NCBI RefSeq assembly: GCF_932276165.1
Contig: NC_063987.1
Coordinates: 4,154,001 to 4,218,000 of the forward strand
DNA from: Plutella xylostella
Taxonomy: Eukaryota; Arthropoda; Insecta; Lepidoptera; Plutellidae
Length of the DNA stretch: 64,000 nt
Reading direction: 5' to 3'
Position numbers and translations under genes: made by a program. Positions 47,601-59,600 of this stretch are shown here, in pieces; positions within the stretch are counted from its first letter, which is position 1, and each line of letters opens with the position of its first letter. The notes beneath the pieces were generated by a model. It worked only from the letters and a program-made list of their open reading frames with translations. It was not told the origin of the DNA and searched no databases.

Positions 47601-50600
47601 GTTGTACGGGTTAAAAAAATCTCCTAAGTACTGGAATAAAAAATTTGATAACTTCATGATAAAGGAAGGTTTTACCAAGTCAAAAAGTGATCACTGTTTA
47701 TATTCTAGAAAACAAGGTGAATGTAAGACCTATTTACTGTTATATGTCGATGACATACTGATATTTAGCACTAAAAACAGTGATTTAGAAGTTTTTAAAA
47801 GAAATCTGTGTATGTCATTCAAAATGAAGGATTTAGGATTAGCTAAAAGTTTTTTAGGTATTGACATTGTTCAAGAAAAAGATAAAATTATAATTAGTCA
47901 AAGTAAATACTTAACTAAAGTTCTAGAGCGTTTTAATATGTCAAACTGCAAACCTATGAGTACTCCTATAGATCAAAACTTTAAATTTGAAGTTTTAAAA
48001 AGAGATGTTTCAGAAAGTTCTGAAATTGAGAAAAAGTGTAGACAAATAATAGGAAGTTTAATGTATGCAGTTTGTGGCACAAGACCAGACTTATGTGTGT
48101 CTGTTAGTTTCCTTAGCAGGTATCAGCACTGTGCAAGTATCATGCTATATAAAAGTTTAAAACGTGTACTGCGGTACATAAAAGGTACTTTGAATTATGC
48201 TTTGGTATACGGTAGCGCAGACACAGACAATGGATTGCTGGGTTTTGTTGATGCGGATTGGTCCGGAGACACTTTGGATAGAAAGTCAACGACAGGATAT
48301 TTCTTTAAGATGTTTAACTGTATTGTAGTTTGGTGTTGTAAGAAACAATTATGTGTATCACTGTCATCCACAGAATCAGAGTATATTGCTTTAAGCATAG
48401 CCATAGCAGAAGCTTGTTGGTTGAAACATTTACTAATGATTTTGATATTATCAGCGATCAAGTGATTATCTATGAGGATAACCAGTCAGTAATAAAGTTA
48501 GCATACAACAGTGAAAATATGAAAAGATTAAAACATCTGGATACCAGATATCACTTCATTGTTGATAAAATTAATGAAAAGTGTATCTCCCTTGTATACA
48601 TTAAAACAAATGATAACTTAGCAGATTTGTTAACAAAACCATTAGGAAAAAATCTCTTTGAAAAATTTAACAAAATTCTGTTTTCTGTTATAGATTAAAA
48701 GTCAGCTAAGGTATCGGGCAGTGTAAAAGTTTAAGACATTACTGTTAAGATTAATTTAACGTTTTTTGTTCTTTGGTAAATTTAAAGACACAAATATGTC
48801 AGAAAAATAAAGTAATGTTAAGGCATAATGTAGACTTAGGATTTATGTTAGTAAACTTTGTATAACTGAGCTTGTTCGGTAGTTAACTACTAAATTTAAC
48901 CTTTTGTGTTTAAAGTAGGTAGGTAAGCTAGAAGTATTAGTACTTATCTCAAGTAAGTTATTAAAATATTTTGTGTTTCTTAAGTAGAGAAGGTTTAGTG
49001 CGTACTCATGCTTTATATAATTTATATAATCACAAGAGATTAGTTAAGAATAAGATTAACTGTTAGTTTGTGTCATAAATACAGGATTGTATGATTGTAG
49101 GAAAATATTTGTTGGGGGGGGATGTTAAAATGCAACAAAGATTTTTGTATGTCTCAGAATAAGGTAGCGCATTTGTGGTCTGTAACCTTTTTATAATCTG
49201 TGCCTCTACTCTATGGTTATATAGAAATAAAATAAAATTCACGCTGCACGCTCCATCTTTTAATTTCCAAAATCCATTTAAATAAATAGTTTCCACCATC
49301 GCTTTCATCATATCCACATGTACCTGTCCTTCAACAGCCTTGCCCTATTGTCTGCGTGGTCTAGTAGTGTGACTAGGGATTGTAGCACATTTATGGTGTT
49401 CTCTGAACTCAGGTCACGCTGCGCACATAGCGCCTCCATACATAAACTTATATATGGTTATTACAAGAAGCATATCCACATGTACCTGTCCTTCAACAGC
49501 CTGGCCCTATTGTCCGCGTGGTCCAGTAGTGTCACCAGCGACTGTAGCACGTTGATGGTGTTCTCTGAACTCATGTCGCACATAGCGCCTCCATGTATAC
49601 AATACATACATATATCTTGTTATTTATAGAAGCATATCCACATTTACCTGTCCTTCAACAGCCGAGCCCTGTTGTCCGCGTGGTCCAGTAGTGTGACCAG
49701 GGATTGAAGAACATTGATCGTGTTCTCTGAACTCAGGTCACGCTGCGCACATAGTGCTTCCATGCATATACCTGGACATAACAGATAGACAGGAAAAAGT
49801 CGGTTAAAAATACTAATTTCATCACTTCTTCACAACCCATCACCCGCACTGAAGGAATAAAACTCGGGCTAGTCCACCAAGCTGGCCCAGTGCGGATTGC
49901 TGAATACTATTTACTATGGCAAAATTTTGTGGTTGGTTGAGTAGGTGGTATAACAAAATGAGACGGAGTGTGACTATTATAAAAGTTTAAAAATGGGTGT
50001 AGCAATACATGTTATTATTATCTGTACCCATAATCCGGCAAGGATATTAGCGCAAGGCATGAGTGTTTAGTTGTTTACATTATAAATTAAACATTAATGT
50101 TCACACTCGTATATTACATCCATACTAACAAGAAAAGTTGTATATGCAGTCTATGAAAAATTGTGTTTATCGTCTTTTTTTTAAAACTAGGCTTGTGACT
50201 TACCGAACAACAAATGAAAGCGTTCGTCCATTGGCTCGAAAAACTCGCAGTTCCCGTTCTCAGTTTTTGTTATTACAGCTTTATTATCAGCGTCCTCTTT
50301 GGAATCTGCAATAACATTAAATTAATTACATTTCATGTAAGGAGCACTGCAATGGAACAGGCAATCATTTAACGAACGGATGGAGCTGTGGTTAGATTAG
50401 GTTAAATTTAAGATTTGAAGCGGATATTTTAGGTTGGATAAAAACTGAGATCTAGGTATCTCGGGTTCGGAGATTTATCTCAAAACCTCCGGAATTAAGC
50501 TCTTGGGCATATAGGTAATCTGATTGTAGGCATTACTAGGCCAATATTATTACCTGTGCTGGCAGTCTGCTTGTTGAACCGGAGCGCGGCGGCTAGTAGA

Positions 50601-53600
50601 AGCGCGGGCCAGGCGCGGCGGTAGTGGGCGCGGGACGCCCCTCCCGTCTCCGCCAGGTAGAATGCGCCCCCGCCGTGGGGTAGCTGGGATGAGAACTCTG
50701 GAATATAAGGGAAAGGCAGGGTAGGTTTTTGGCAATTCTAGAGCTGACAAACTAAATCATGAATAATAGCGGCGAAGCAGAACTTGAATATTGGGCAGGT
50801 ATTCGGGAAGTGATTGCAAGATTTCAATTTGTTGTATTTATTTTTAACGAATTTTGTTGTCATATCGTAGTTATTTCATGGCTCAATGATTTTATGCCTC
50901 GGCAAAACTAAACATTGCAGCTGGGCAAACTTCATTTCTCTCCTCCTCAACCTACTCTACTTGCCAAGCCATTACAAACTTCTAACCCTCATATTTATCA
51001 CTCAAAATGCACCCCTATTCATACCTGGCGGTAGACTCAACAGCGCGTGGTCTCGTAGCGCGGCCAGCCAGTTGTCGCCTAAACTGTCCAGCTCTGGAGC
51101 GACTAGGCGAAGTAGACTCTCGCCCTTGCTCTCAAAGTCGCCGAAGTCATCGTCCGACTCTTCTGGCATGTAGGATGAGTTGTCCACCTGTAGATTGAAG
51201 TGTTAGAAACCTAAAATTTTAGTTGATATTTGATATATTAACACACCATAACTTTGTATCTGTCTGTTCTGTTAAAAGTATATCTCATTTTCTCTAAATA
51301 AATAGCCGCCATAGTTCTTTATCAGACGCCAGTATTTTATAATTTTTCCTCGTTTAATCCAGTCTAGGCTATTGAGTAGCACATTAATTAACATTACATG
51401 GTCCTTCGAGACGGATCTGAACCAGTTAAGAAGACTGTCAGATGTTTTCAAGCTGCCCGAAGGCGCCGACTAGGCTTAACGACTGCTGCCGAAGCAGCAA
51501 CCGGGATCCACGGCTTAACGTGCCGTCCGAAGCACAGAAACGTCCAGCAAACAACCACTTTAAATTGGTCACCCATCATGGTGAAGACTATACCTTGTTG
51601 GAGCTGAGCCGTGCGCTCCAGTGCGTGAGCACGGCGCTCGTTACTCACCATCGCCACTATGTATAATGTACATCTGCGTAATATTATGTGTACAGTTCTC
51701 CCATATTAATAATGCGCATGCAAATCTTCGCAAACTGTCGTATTCCCGGAAACACCCGAATCATTGAATCGTAAGAGCCTTAAACAAAGCACTTGCATTT
51801 TGATCCTTGTTCAAAAGAAATAGTAGTCAATATCATGTGACACATAATCGAAAACAATTTGGGCGGTTGGTGGCTGTCACCGATCAGTCAAAGGTCTCAA
51901 GGTCAAGATCAGTATTACTTTTGTGGAATTATAAAGAGCTATAATTACACATCGTTCTTGTATTTTTTTTCAAATGTCAATTTAATTTCAACTTTAATTA
52001 TTTTTGACGACGCCATATTATGAGGCACATTTAAGAATAAAATATACGTAACATTGATAGACTTCACTTAGCCAATAAAGCCACACCCAAAAGACCAAGT
52101 TTGTAATTGTAATATTATTGTGAATGATCAGCGCTGTAAATACTTTTGAACTGAGATTTTAATGTAAACCGTTTTAAATCCATATTTCTTCTTCTAACAT
52201 AAACCTTGTGTTATTCAAACCTTATTTCATCCATATTAACACCAGCTTGAGCAAGACATTTGAAAAGTACTGTAACATTTTCGAAGTAAATTTTAATATT
52301 ATGACAATATTATGAATTAACCACTCAAATTTCGTTACTGATAAATCAATATCTCTTTTAGCACCAAACACATAAATCTAAAAAAAAATGCATGAAGAAA
52401 ATGCACTTAACCACTCTAAACACATATCGTTTTCTGGCGCTCGGAAATACGACCGTTGCCGAACAATGGCGAAGATTTCTATGCGCATTATCAATTTTGG
52501 GGAACTGTACACGTGTTGTTGTGTGTATGTCGCAGTCATCTGGTTGAATCTCCTTTTTGAATGACGTCGAACGTTACATTCAACGACTTGACGAGTTGTT
52601 CTTAAGTCATACAATTGAATAGCGCCCTTCAATGAAAGAGCTAGTGATTCAATCAAAACGGAGATTCAACCAGATGCCTGCAACATGTACATTGTATACC
52701 TTGTTAGAGTTGTGGCTGAGCTGTGCGCTCCAGTGCGCGAGCGCGGCGCGGGTGCTAGGGGCGCGCGCGTGCAGCTGTCGCACGTAGCTGCCCGGCGCGC
52801 CGCCGTGGCTCACCATCGCCACTATGTATACCTGTTGTATTTTAGAAAATAATATAAAAGTTAGCTGTTGCTGCTGTTATTCGGTAATAGACAAGGTAAG
52901 AGTATAAACAAAGTTTATATCAGAAAGGCCAAACACCACAATACCTGCGTAATAAAATAACCCCCAAATGACAATGGGCGTTTTGGGACCTATGTCCAAT
53001 AAAGACGAGACATACATCGTTGGATAGCTCTTTTCAAGTGAGCAAAAAAGTATTATGACGACAAATCCGTATAAGTTGTCCATTTTGAAATATATTCGTC
53101 GGAAGGAAGTATTTTTCTATGGCATTGCACTATCTCTTCTGATGACAGTTAGTGCGTAATACACGTAAACACGTATTATTGAAATTGGAAAAATTACTTT
53201 CAACTGGTTTTATTTACTGAGATAATAAACAAATATAATATTATATGAAATATGATCATTTTGTTATAAAAATTAAAAATGAATGTGAAAAACTAACAAA
53301 AACATTAAAATTACAGAAATAAAATATAAAAACTTTCAAGGTACGATTATTCTAACTGGACAGTAAATCAAGACTAGCGCTTCCGTTATTCATATTCTGC
53401 TAAAAAATACCTTTTCAACGACGTATCACTCATTTCTATTGGTGCTGGTCCCAGCTTCCATATATTTGTGCCCATCATCATTTATAGAGCTTTGTGACAC
53501 TTTACAATCGGTTTAAAATTGACGTTGTTATCATGTGAATTTCATATTTTTGACGGATGTAAAGAGATGAAATTCTTGTGATTCAATGTAAATTTTAACC

Positions 53601-56600
53601 TGGTTGTAAATTTAAAATACTATCTATGAATTTGAGTATAAGACTGTAGTAATTCATTGATGCAAGAGGACATAATAATGGCCGTCGTGGGGCTGTTTTT
53701 TTATGTTGGCGGCTAAAAAACACACAAACGGCTTCGCGACGGCCATTTGCTCCATCCGGGTGTCCGCCCGACGCAGCGGAGCCCCTTACAGTTTAATTTT
53801 GCACAAGCGAACTAGTCGGATAAGCTGCAATATCGCTTATTCTAATTTTTATATTTTGAATAATTTTATCGTTATGTAAAAATATGTTCAAAATGATGGC
53901 TCTCACCTCAGCCCAAGCCTTCAATATAGATAGTTTCTCCAGCGTGGCCATGCTCTCGTTGTAGATGAGCGTCGTGTTCCCCTTGGTATTCAACTTCACC
54001 AGACTGGATACTAGCAGTTGGTGCACCCTGTAGATGAGAATAATGGTTCATAGAATGGTTTTATATGGTAGTTTACATACTTATAAACACTTTTTACTGT
54101 CACTAGTATTTATGTAAAACGTTTTCCATGACAATGCATTTTAATGAAAAATGGGGTTAGTACCCCATTTAACCAAGTTGCTAAAATTATGAGCGCGAGT
54201 TAGGCGCTTGAAGATATTGTGAGAAGGAGCTTTTTTAATGTTCTCGGGGGGATTTTTCCATAGGCGAACAGAGGTGACATCGTAAGAATCAGACATGAAA
54301 CAATGGAAGGAGGGCAATGCTAATAGTTGATTATGGGAGGAACGGACATGACGAGTTTGAGTATATCAATGTCCTTACCGTCTCAAATCATTAATATCCC
54401 TCGCGACCCCGCATCCAATCCACGCTGAACAAACATCGCACGCCGCCGCCGTCACGTGGGATGCCGTGTCGCCGGAGAACGCCGGCCGTAGCGCCGCACC
54501 CACCTAGAGAAGAAAGAATTGAACTATTATATCACCGTAAACAATGTTTAAATTTCCGCCCTAGAAAGCCAAAACGAGTAAGAAAGTTGATTGATTAAGT
54601 AGTTCCATCATCAAAGTCAAATGTTTTTATTCATCGTATGCATAGATATTTTTTTTCTGATGAACGTAAATTTTTACAAACTACTCATCATTTATGTTGT
54701 CACGTTGGTTGCGTTGCACTGTTGCAATAAATCGAGCTCTTTTGCTTTCGTCTATAGCGGAATTTGCACTAGAGCACTCCTACTGCTAATTTTCCCTTGC
54801 AATTATGACTTGTGCCTGGTACCTACTTCTCTAACAACAGATACCCAATGAGCTCAGCTTTATAACCTTTCAACCAAACCGTATCGCAAAGTATAATCAA
54901 AATTAAACTATAACGGATGTTGCTGGGTATAGCTTATGTACCTAGAGGTTTTTTAGAATTAGCTTTAAATGTGAAATATCAAAAGAAAGTAACGTAAATA
55001 TGGTTTTCTTCTTAAACTGTCATAAGCCTCAAAATATGGCGTCGTCAATAGAAACCTTATCCCCTCACCTGCGCCTGATATTGCTCCAGCAGCAGGTGCC
55101 CGTGGAAGTCGGGCTCGGGTGCCCTCGCGAACAGCTGTATGATCATCTGCAGAGTCTTGAACCTTCTGAGGCTCACCAACAACACAATGTACAGTCTAAA
55201 TCAAACATAATTCGACTAACTTACGCCTGATATTGGTCTCACAGCAGCTGTTGCCGCCTGGAACCCAACCTCACCTAACCACAATCAAAATTGAACCTTA
55301 TTCCCACTGACCTGCGCCTGATATTGCTCCAGCAGCAAATGTCCGTGGAAGTCGGGCTCGGGTGCTCTAGCGAACAGCTGTATGATCATCTGCAGCGTCT
55401 TGAGCCCGCTGAGGCTCACTAATAACACAATGTACACGCTAAATGGAACCTTATTCCCCTCACCTGCGCCTGATATTGCTCCAGCAGCAAATGTCCGTGG
55501 AAGTCGGGCTCGGGTGCTCTAGCGAACAGCTGTATGATCATCTGCAGCGTCTTGAACCTTCTGAGACTCACCAACAACACAATGTACAGTCAGCTGCATG
55601 AAAAGCTATACACTGGATACCTTGTCAATCTGAAACCGCCTATCCATTCATTGAAACATGGACGGGTCATCAGTTTGACAAGGCACGGAAGTGTATACTG
55701 TATAGCTACTTATGCGGCGGACCGTACAAGCAAAATTGAACCTTATCCCCCTCACCTGCGCCTGATATTGCTCCAGCAGCAGGTGACCGCGGCAGTCGGG
55801 CTCGGGTGCTCTGGCGATCAGCTGTATGATCATCTGCAGAGTCTTGAGGCCTTCTGAGGCTCACCAACAACACAATGTACAAGCTAAATGGATCCTTATC
55901 CCACTGACCTGCGCTTGATATTGCCCCAACAACACTTGCTGCTTCAACCACTTGAAACCTAACCTAATCACAATGAAAATGGAACCTTATTCCCCTCACC
56001 TGCGCCTGATATTGCTCCAGCAGCAAATGTCCGTGGAAGTCGGGCTCGGGTGCCCTCGCGAACAGCTGTATGATCATCTGCAGAGTCTTGAGCCCGCTGA
56101 GGCTCACCAACAATACAATGAACAAGCTAATTCAAACATAATTCGACTAACTTACGCCTGATATTGGTCTCACAGCAGCTGTTGCCACCATGTAGAACCC
56201 AACCTCACCTAACCACAATCAAAATTAAACCTTATTCCCCTCACCTGCGCCTGATATTGCTCCAGCAGCAGGTGTCCGTGGAAGTCGGGCTCGGGTGCCC
56301 TCGCGAACAGCTGTATGATCATCTGCAGAGTCTTGAGCCCGCTGAGGCTCACCAACAACACAATGTACAAGCTAAATGGAACCTGCACACACCTGCGCCT
56401 GATATTGCCCTAACAGCAACCCAACCTCACCTAACCGCAATCAAAATTAAACCTTATCCCACTGACCTGCGCCTGATATTGCTCCAGCAGCAGGTGTCCG
56501 TGGAAGTCGGGCTCGGGCACTCTGGCGAACAGCTGCATGATCATCTGCAGAGTCTTGAGCCTTCTGAGGCTCACCAACAACATAATGTACAGTCAGCTGC

Positions 56601-59600
56601 ATAAGAAGCTATACACTTTGACACCTTGTCAATCTGAAACCGCCTATCCATTCATTGAAACATTGACGGCTCATCAGTTTGACAAGGCACGGAAGTGTAT
56701 ACTGTATAGCTACTTATGCAGCTGACCGTACAAGCTAAATGGAACCTTATCCCACCGACCTGCGCCTGATATTGCTCGAGCAGCAGGTGTCCGTGGAAGT
56801 CGGGCTCGGGCGCTCTGGCGAACAGCTGCATGATCATCTGCAGAGTCTTGAGCCCGCTGAGGCTTACCAATAACACTATGTACAAGCTAAATGGAACCTT
56901 ATCCCACTGACCTGCGCCTGATATTGTTGTATGATCATGTGCAGCGTCTTGAAGGCTCACTAATAACACAGTGTACAAGCTAAATGAAACCTTATCCCAC
57001 TGACCTGCGCCTGATATTGCTCCAGCAGCAGATGTCCGTGGAAGTCGGGCTCGGGCGCTCTTGCGAACAGCTGTATGATCATCTGCAGAGTCTTGAACCT
57101 TCTGAGGCTCACCAACAACACAATGTACAATCTAAATCAAACATAATTCCACTAACTTACGCCTGATATTGGTCTCACAGCAGCTGTTGCCACCGCGTAG
57201 AACCTAACCTAACCTAACCACAATCAAAATTGAACCTTATTCCCCTCACCTGCGCCTGATATTGCTCCAGCAGCAAATGTCCGTGGAAGTCGGGCTCGGG
57301 CGCCCTGGCGAACAGCTGTATGATCATCTGCAGAGTCTTGAGCCCGCTGAGGCGCAGCGCGTCGGCCTCGCCAGTAGCGCCGACAAAAGCCATGCGCACC
57401 AGGTCAGATAGATGGAGGGATAGGTAGTCGCCTGGTTGGGGTAAATAGTGCTATTAATTGAGTGTTATATAAAGAAATAAAATCATAGCTAGCATTTAAA
57501 ATTACAGAGATGTTTTAGTCGGAATTTCTCTGGATCTGGATTTTATCAGTAGAAAACGACTTAATTTCTGAGTGTCATGCTACATAGAATTAATTTTAAA
57601 TTAGATTATTTATTTTCAGTTTTGTTGTCAAGTGGAAATCCTATGGTTAGAAATGAAAATTACTAATAAGCATCGTTATTTCTGGGTTTCATGATACAAA
57701 AATAATACCTGGATTCTCCGGAAAAAAAAACTAAACAAGTGCCAGTCGCACTTACGGTTCCTAAATAACACTAATAAATTCTAGCACAAGAAGAATTTTA
57801 CAAAATACACATAAACGAGCTATGTACCTATATATTATACATACCTTCAGGATTAGTGGCGAGCTTCTCCTTGGCCTTGACGAGGTCGAAGTGCGCGGGC
57901 TCGCCCGACGCCTCACACATCGTCATTATCTTCTGGACGCACTCCATCGCGAATACCTGGAAAGAGTAATACATACTAATAATATTTATTAAAGGAAAAA
58001 AAGTTGGAAAGTGTTAACAATCATAATTCTAATGTCTAGGACTTGGATGGAGAAATCGTAGAGTGATGCCGTAGAGTCTGCTCTCATAGCTAGGCTATAG
58101 AATAGCCTGTGTTAATTAAGTATACATAAAAAATTGTTTAGGGGAAGGTGTGATGGTTATAGAGGAGATATTAGGGCACATAAACCCTCACACCTCGTAA
58201 TAAGAATGAATGGCGCGCGAAGGGTAGACAGTGATACATTCCTGCAAATAGTTTCTCATCGTCTATCAACACTGAGTATACACTATACAAGTATACACAC
58301 GAGTCTTCGTCCTTCTATGTTTATGACAGACTGTTGTTGCGCTCATTGGAAGAGACCAATATCCATCATTCATCGGTTATCAGTTGGCTAAATGATCATG
58401 ATGTTAACGACTGTATCGGCGTACGAATAGACATAAGACAGTTACTCTATCTCACCCGGGTGCTCCAGCGCGACTGTACCGGCGGGTGTGTGGAGGTGTC
58501 GTCGGCGTGGAACTGCACCTGGTCGTCGTCGTCGTCTATGTCGTCGCCTTGGCTGGAGTTGTCTTCTACAAAAATGAAGTAGGCGTTAGGTATTTTATTT
58601 GTCGTTATATAGGTAGTTAGTAAAACTATAAAATGGTGGAATTTTATAAATTACTAGCTGTTCCCGCGAGCTTCGCTTCGCCTTAAAAAGTTTTCCCGTG
58701 GGAATTCCGGGATAAAAAGTAGCCTATGTTCTTTTCCAGGGTCTAGACCGGATGTATACCAAATATCATCCAAATTCGTTCAGTAGTTTTGGCGTGAAAG
58801 AGTAACAGACAGACAGACAGATAGACAGACAGACAAACAGACACAGTTACTATCGTATTTATAATATTAGTAAGGATGTACCCATTGCCGTGTTAAGGTC
58901 CTATAATTCAAGTTTCTGAGTACGTCGCTCACATTGGTCTGCACTCAAGAAATTCACAGATGAAATTCCAACCTGCACACTTTGCAGCCGGCATAAATTG
59001 AGCAACGAAAAACTGGCGTGTCGACGACATACACTAGAGGTATTGTATAGTTTTTCACCGTGATGACAGCTATTCACCAACATGGTGGTGGTATGAGGGA
59101 TGGTTGGCCGAAGTTCGCACTATACAGGATGCTCTCACCTAGCTTGATGGTGAGCACGCGCTTGGCCAGCATGAGCCAGGCCCTGATGCTGGGCGCGAGC
59201 AGGCAGCACGTGAGCGTGTCCCGCGTGTAGGACAGCGCCGCCCCGTCGCGCTCCATGTCTAGACTACTATCTATATACTGTGTGGGATGCTCTCACCTAG
59301 CTTGATGGTGAGCACGCGCTTGGCCAGCATGAGCCAGTCCCTGATGCTGGGCGCGAGCAGGCAGCACGTGAGCGTGTCCCGCGTGTAGGACAGCGCCGCC
59401 TCGTCGCGCTCCATGTCTAGGTACGCGAATAGGGCGGCCAGGAGACCCGCTTCGGTTAGGATTACGCCTGGAATTGAGAGGTTTCGTTTAGTGGTAGGTT
59501 GTGTTTTTTAGTTCGGTTCCTAAGTTGCTAATTGGTTATAAGTGTTATGAATTATATTAACTACAGGCCGAAGGACCGACGACCTTAGACAAGTAGTCGG

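Larger units (their letters stand above)
44401..49310 (+). mobile_element. Ty1/copia retrotransposon lacking its 5' LTR, in HEATR5 intron 16
   Basis: Full gag-protease-integrase-RT-RNase H content opposite to HEATR5, ending with a poly-G-rich purine tract and a 3' LTR. No matching LTR or primer site exists at the left, where leader sequence abuts exon 16 copy A. Roughly 60 bp of the exon-copy unit is also missing there, so one deletion probably removed both. The coding region has a nested LINE tail (45423-45508) and two frameshifts (about 46085-46125 and 48430-48460), so it is dead. Confidence 0.92.
55069..57112 (-). repeat. Array of exon 9 partial copies with donors
   Basis: Nine long copies of the last ~105 bp of exon 9 begin at 55069, 55312, 55464, 55756, 56000, 56245, 56467, 56760 and 57005. 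Remnants are near 55909, 56393 and 56912. Each has CTGCGCCTGATATTGCTCC on the plus strand (donor side) and GTGAG/GTCAG at the splice site. Spacers contain stops and recurring intron segments such as GGTCTCACAGCAGCTGTTGC near 55231, 56165 and 57172, so units were copied in blocks. None reproduces the acceptor half (DYLSLHLSDLVRMAF), found only in exon 9 itself. Confidence 0.93.

Noticed and set aside
49324..49446. Mutually exclusive alternative exon 16
   Set aside because: Open frame and good donor, but the available acceptor leaves the wrong phase after exon 15. Kept as a pseudo-exon.
53793..54026. 77-codon ORF beginning MHQLLVSS taken as a separate small gene
   Set aside because: It is exon 11 of HEATR5 read past its splice donor. 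The family sequence continues in exon 12.
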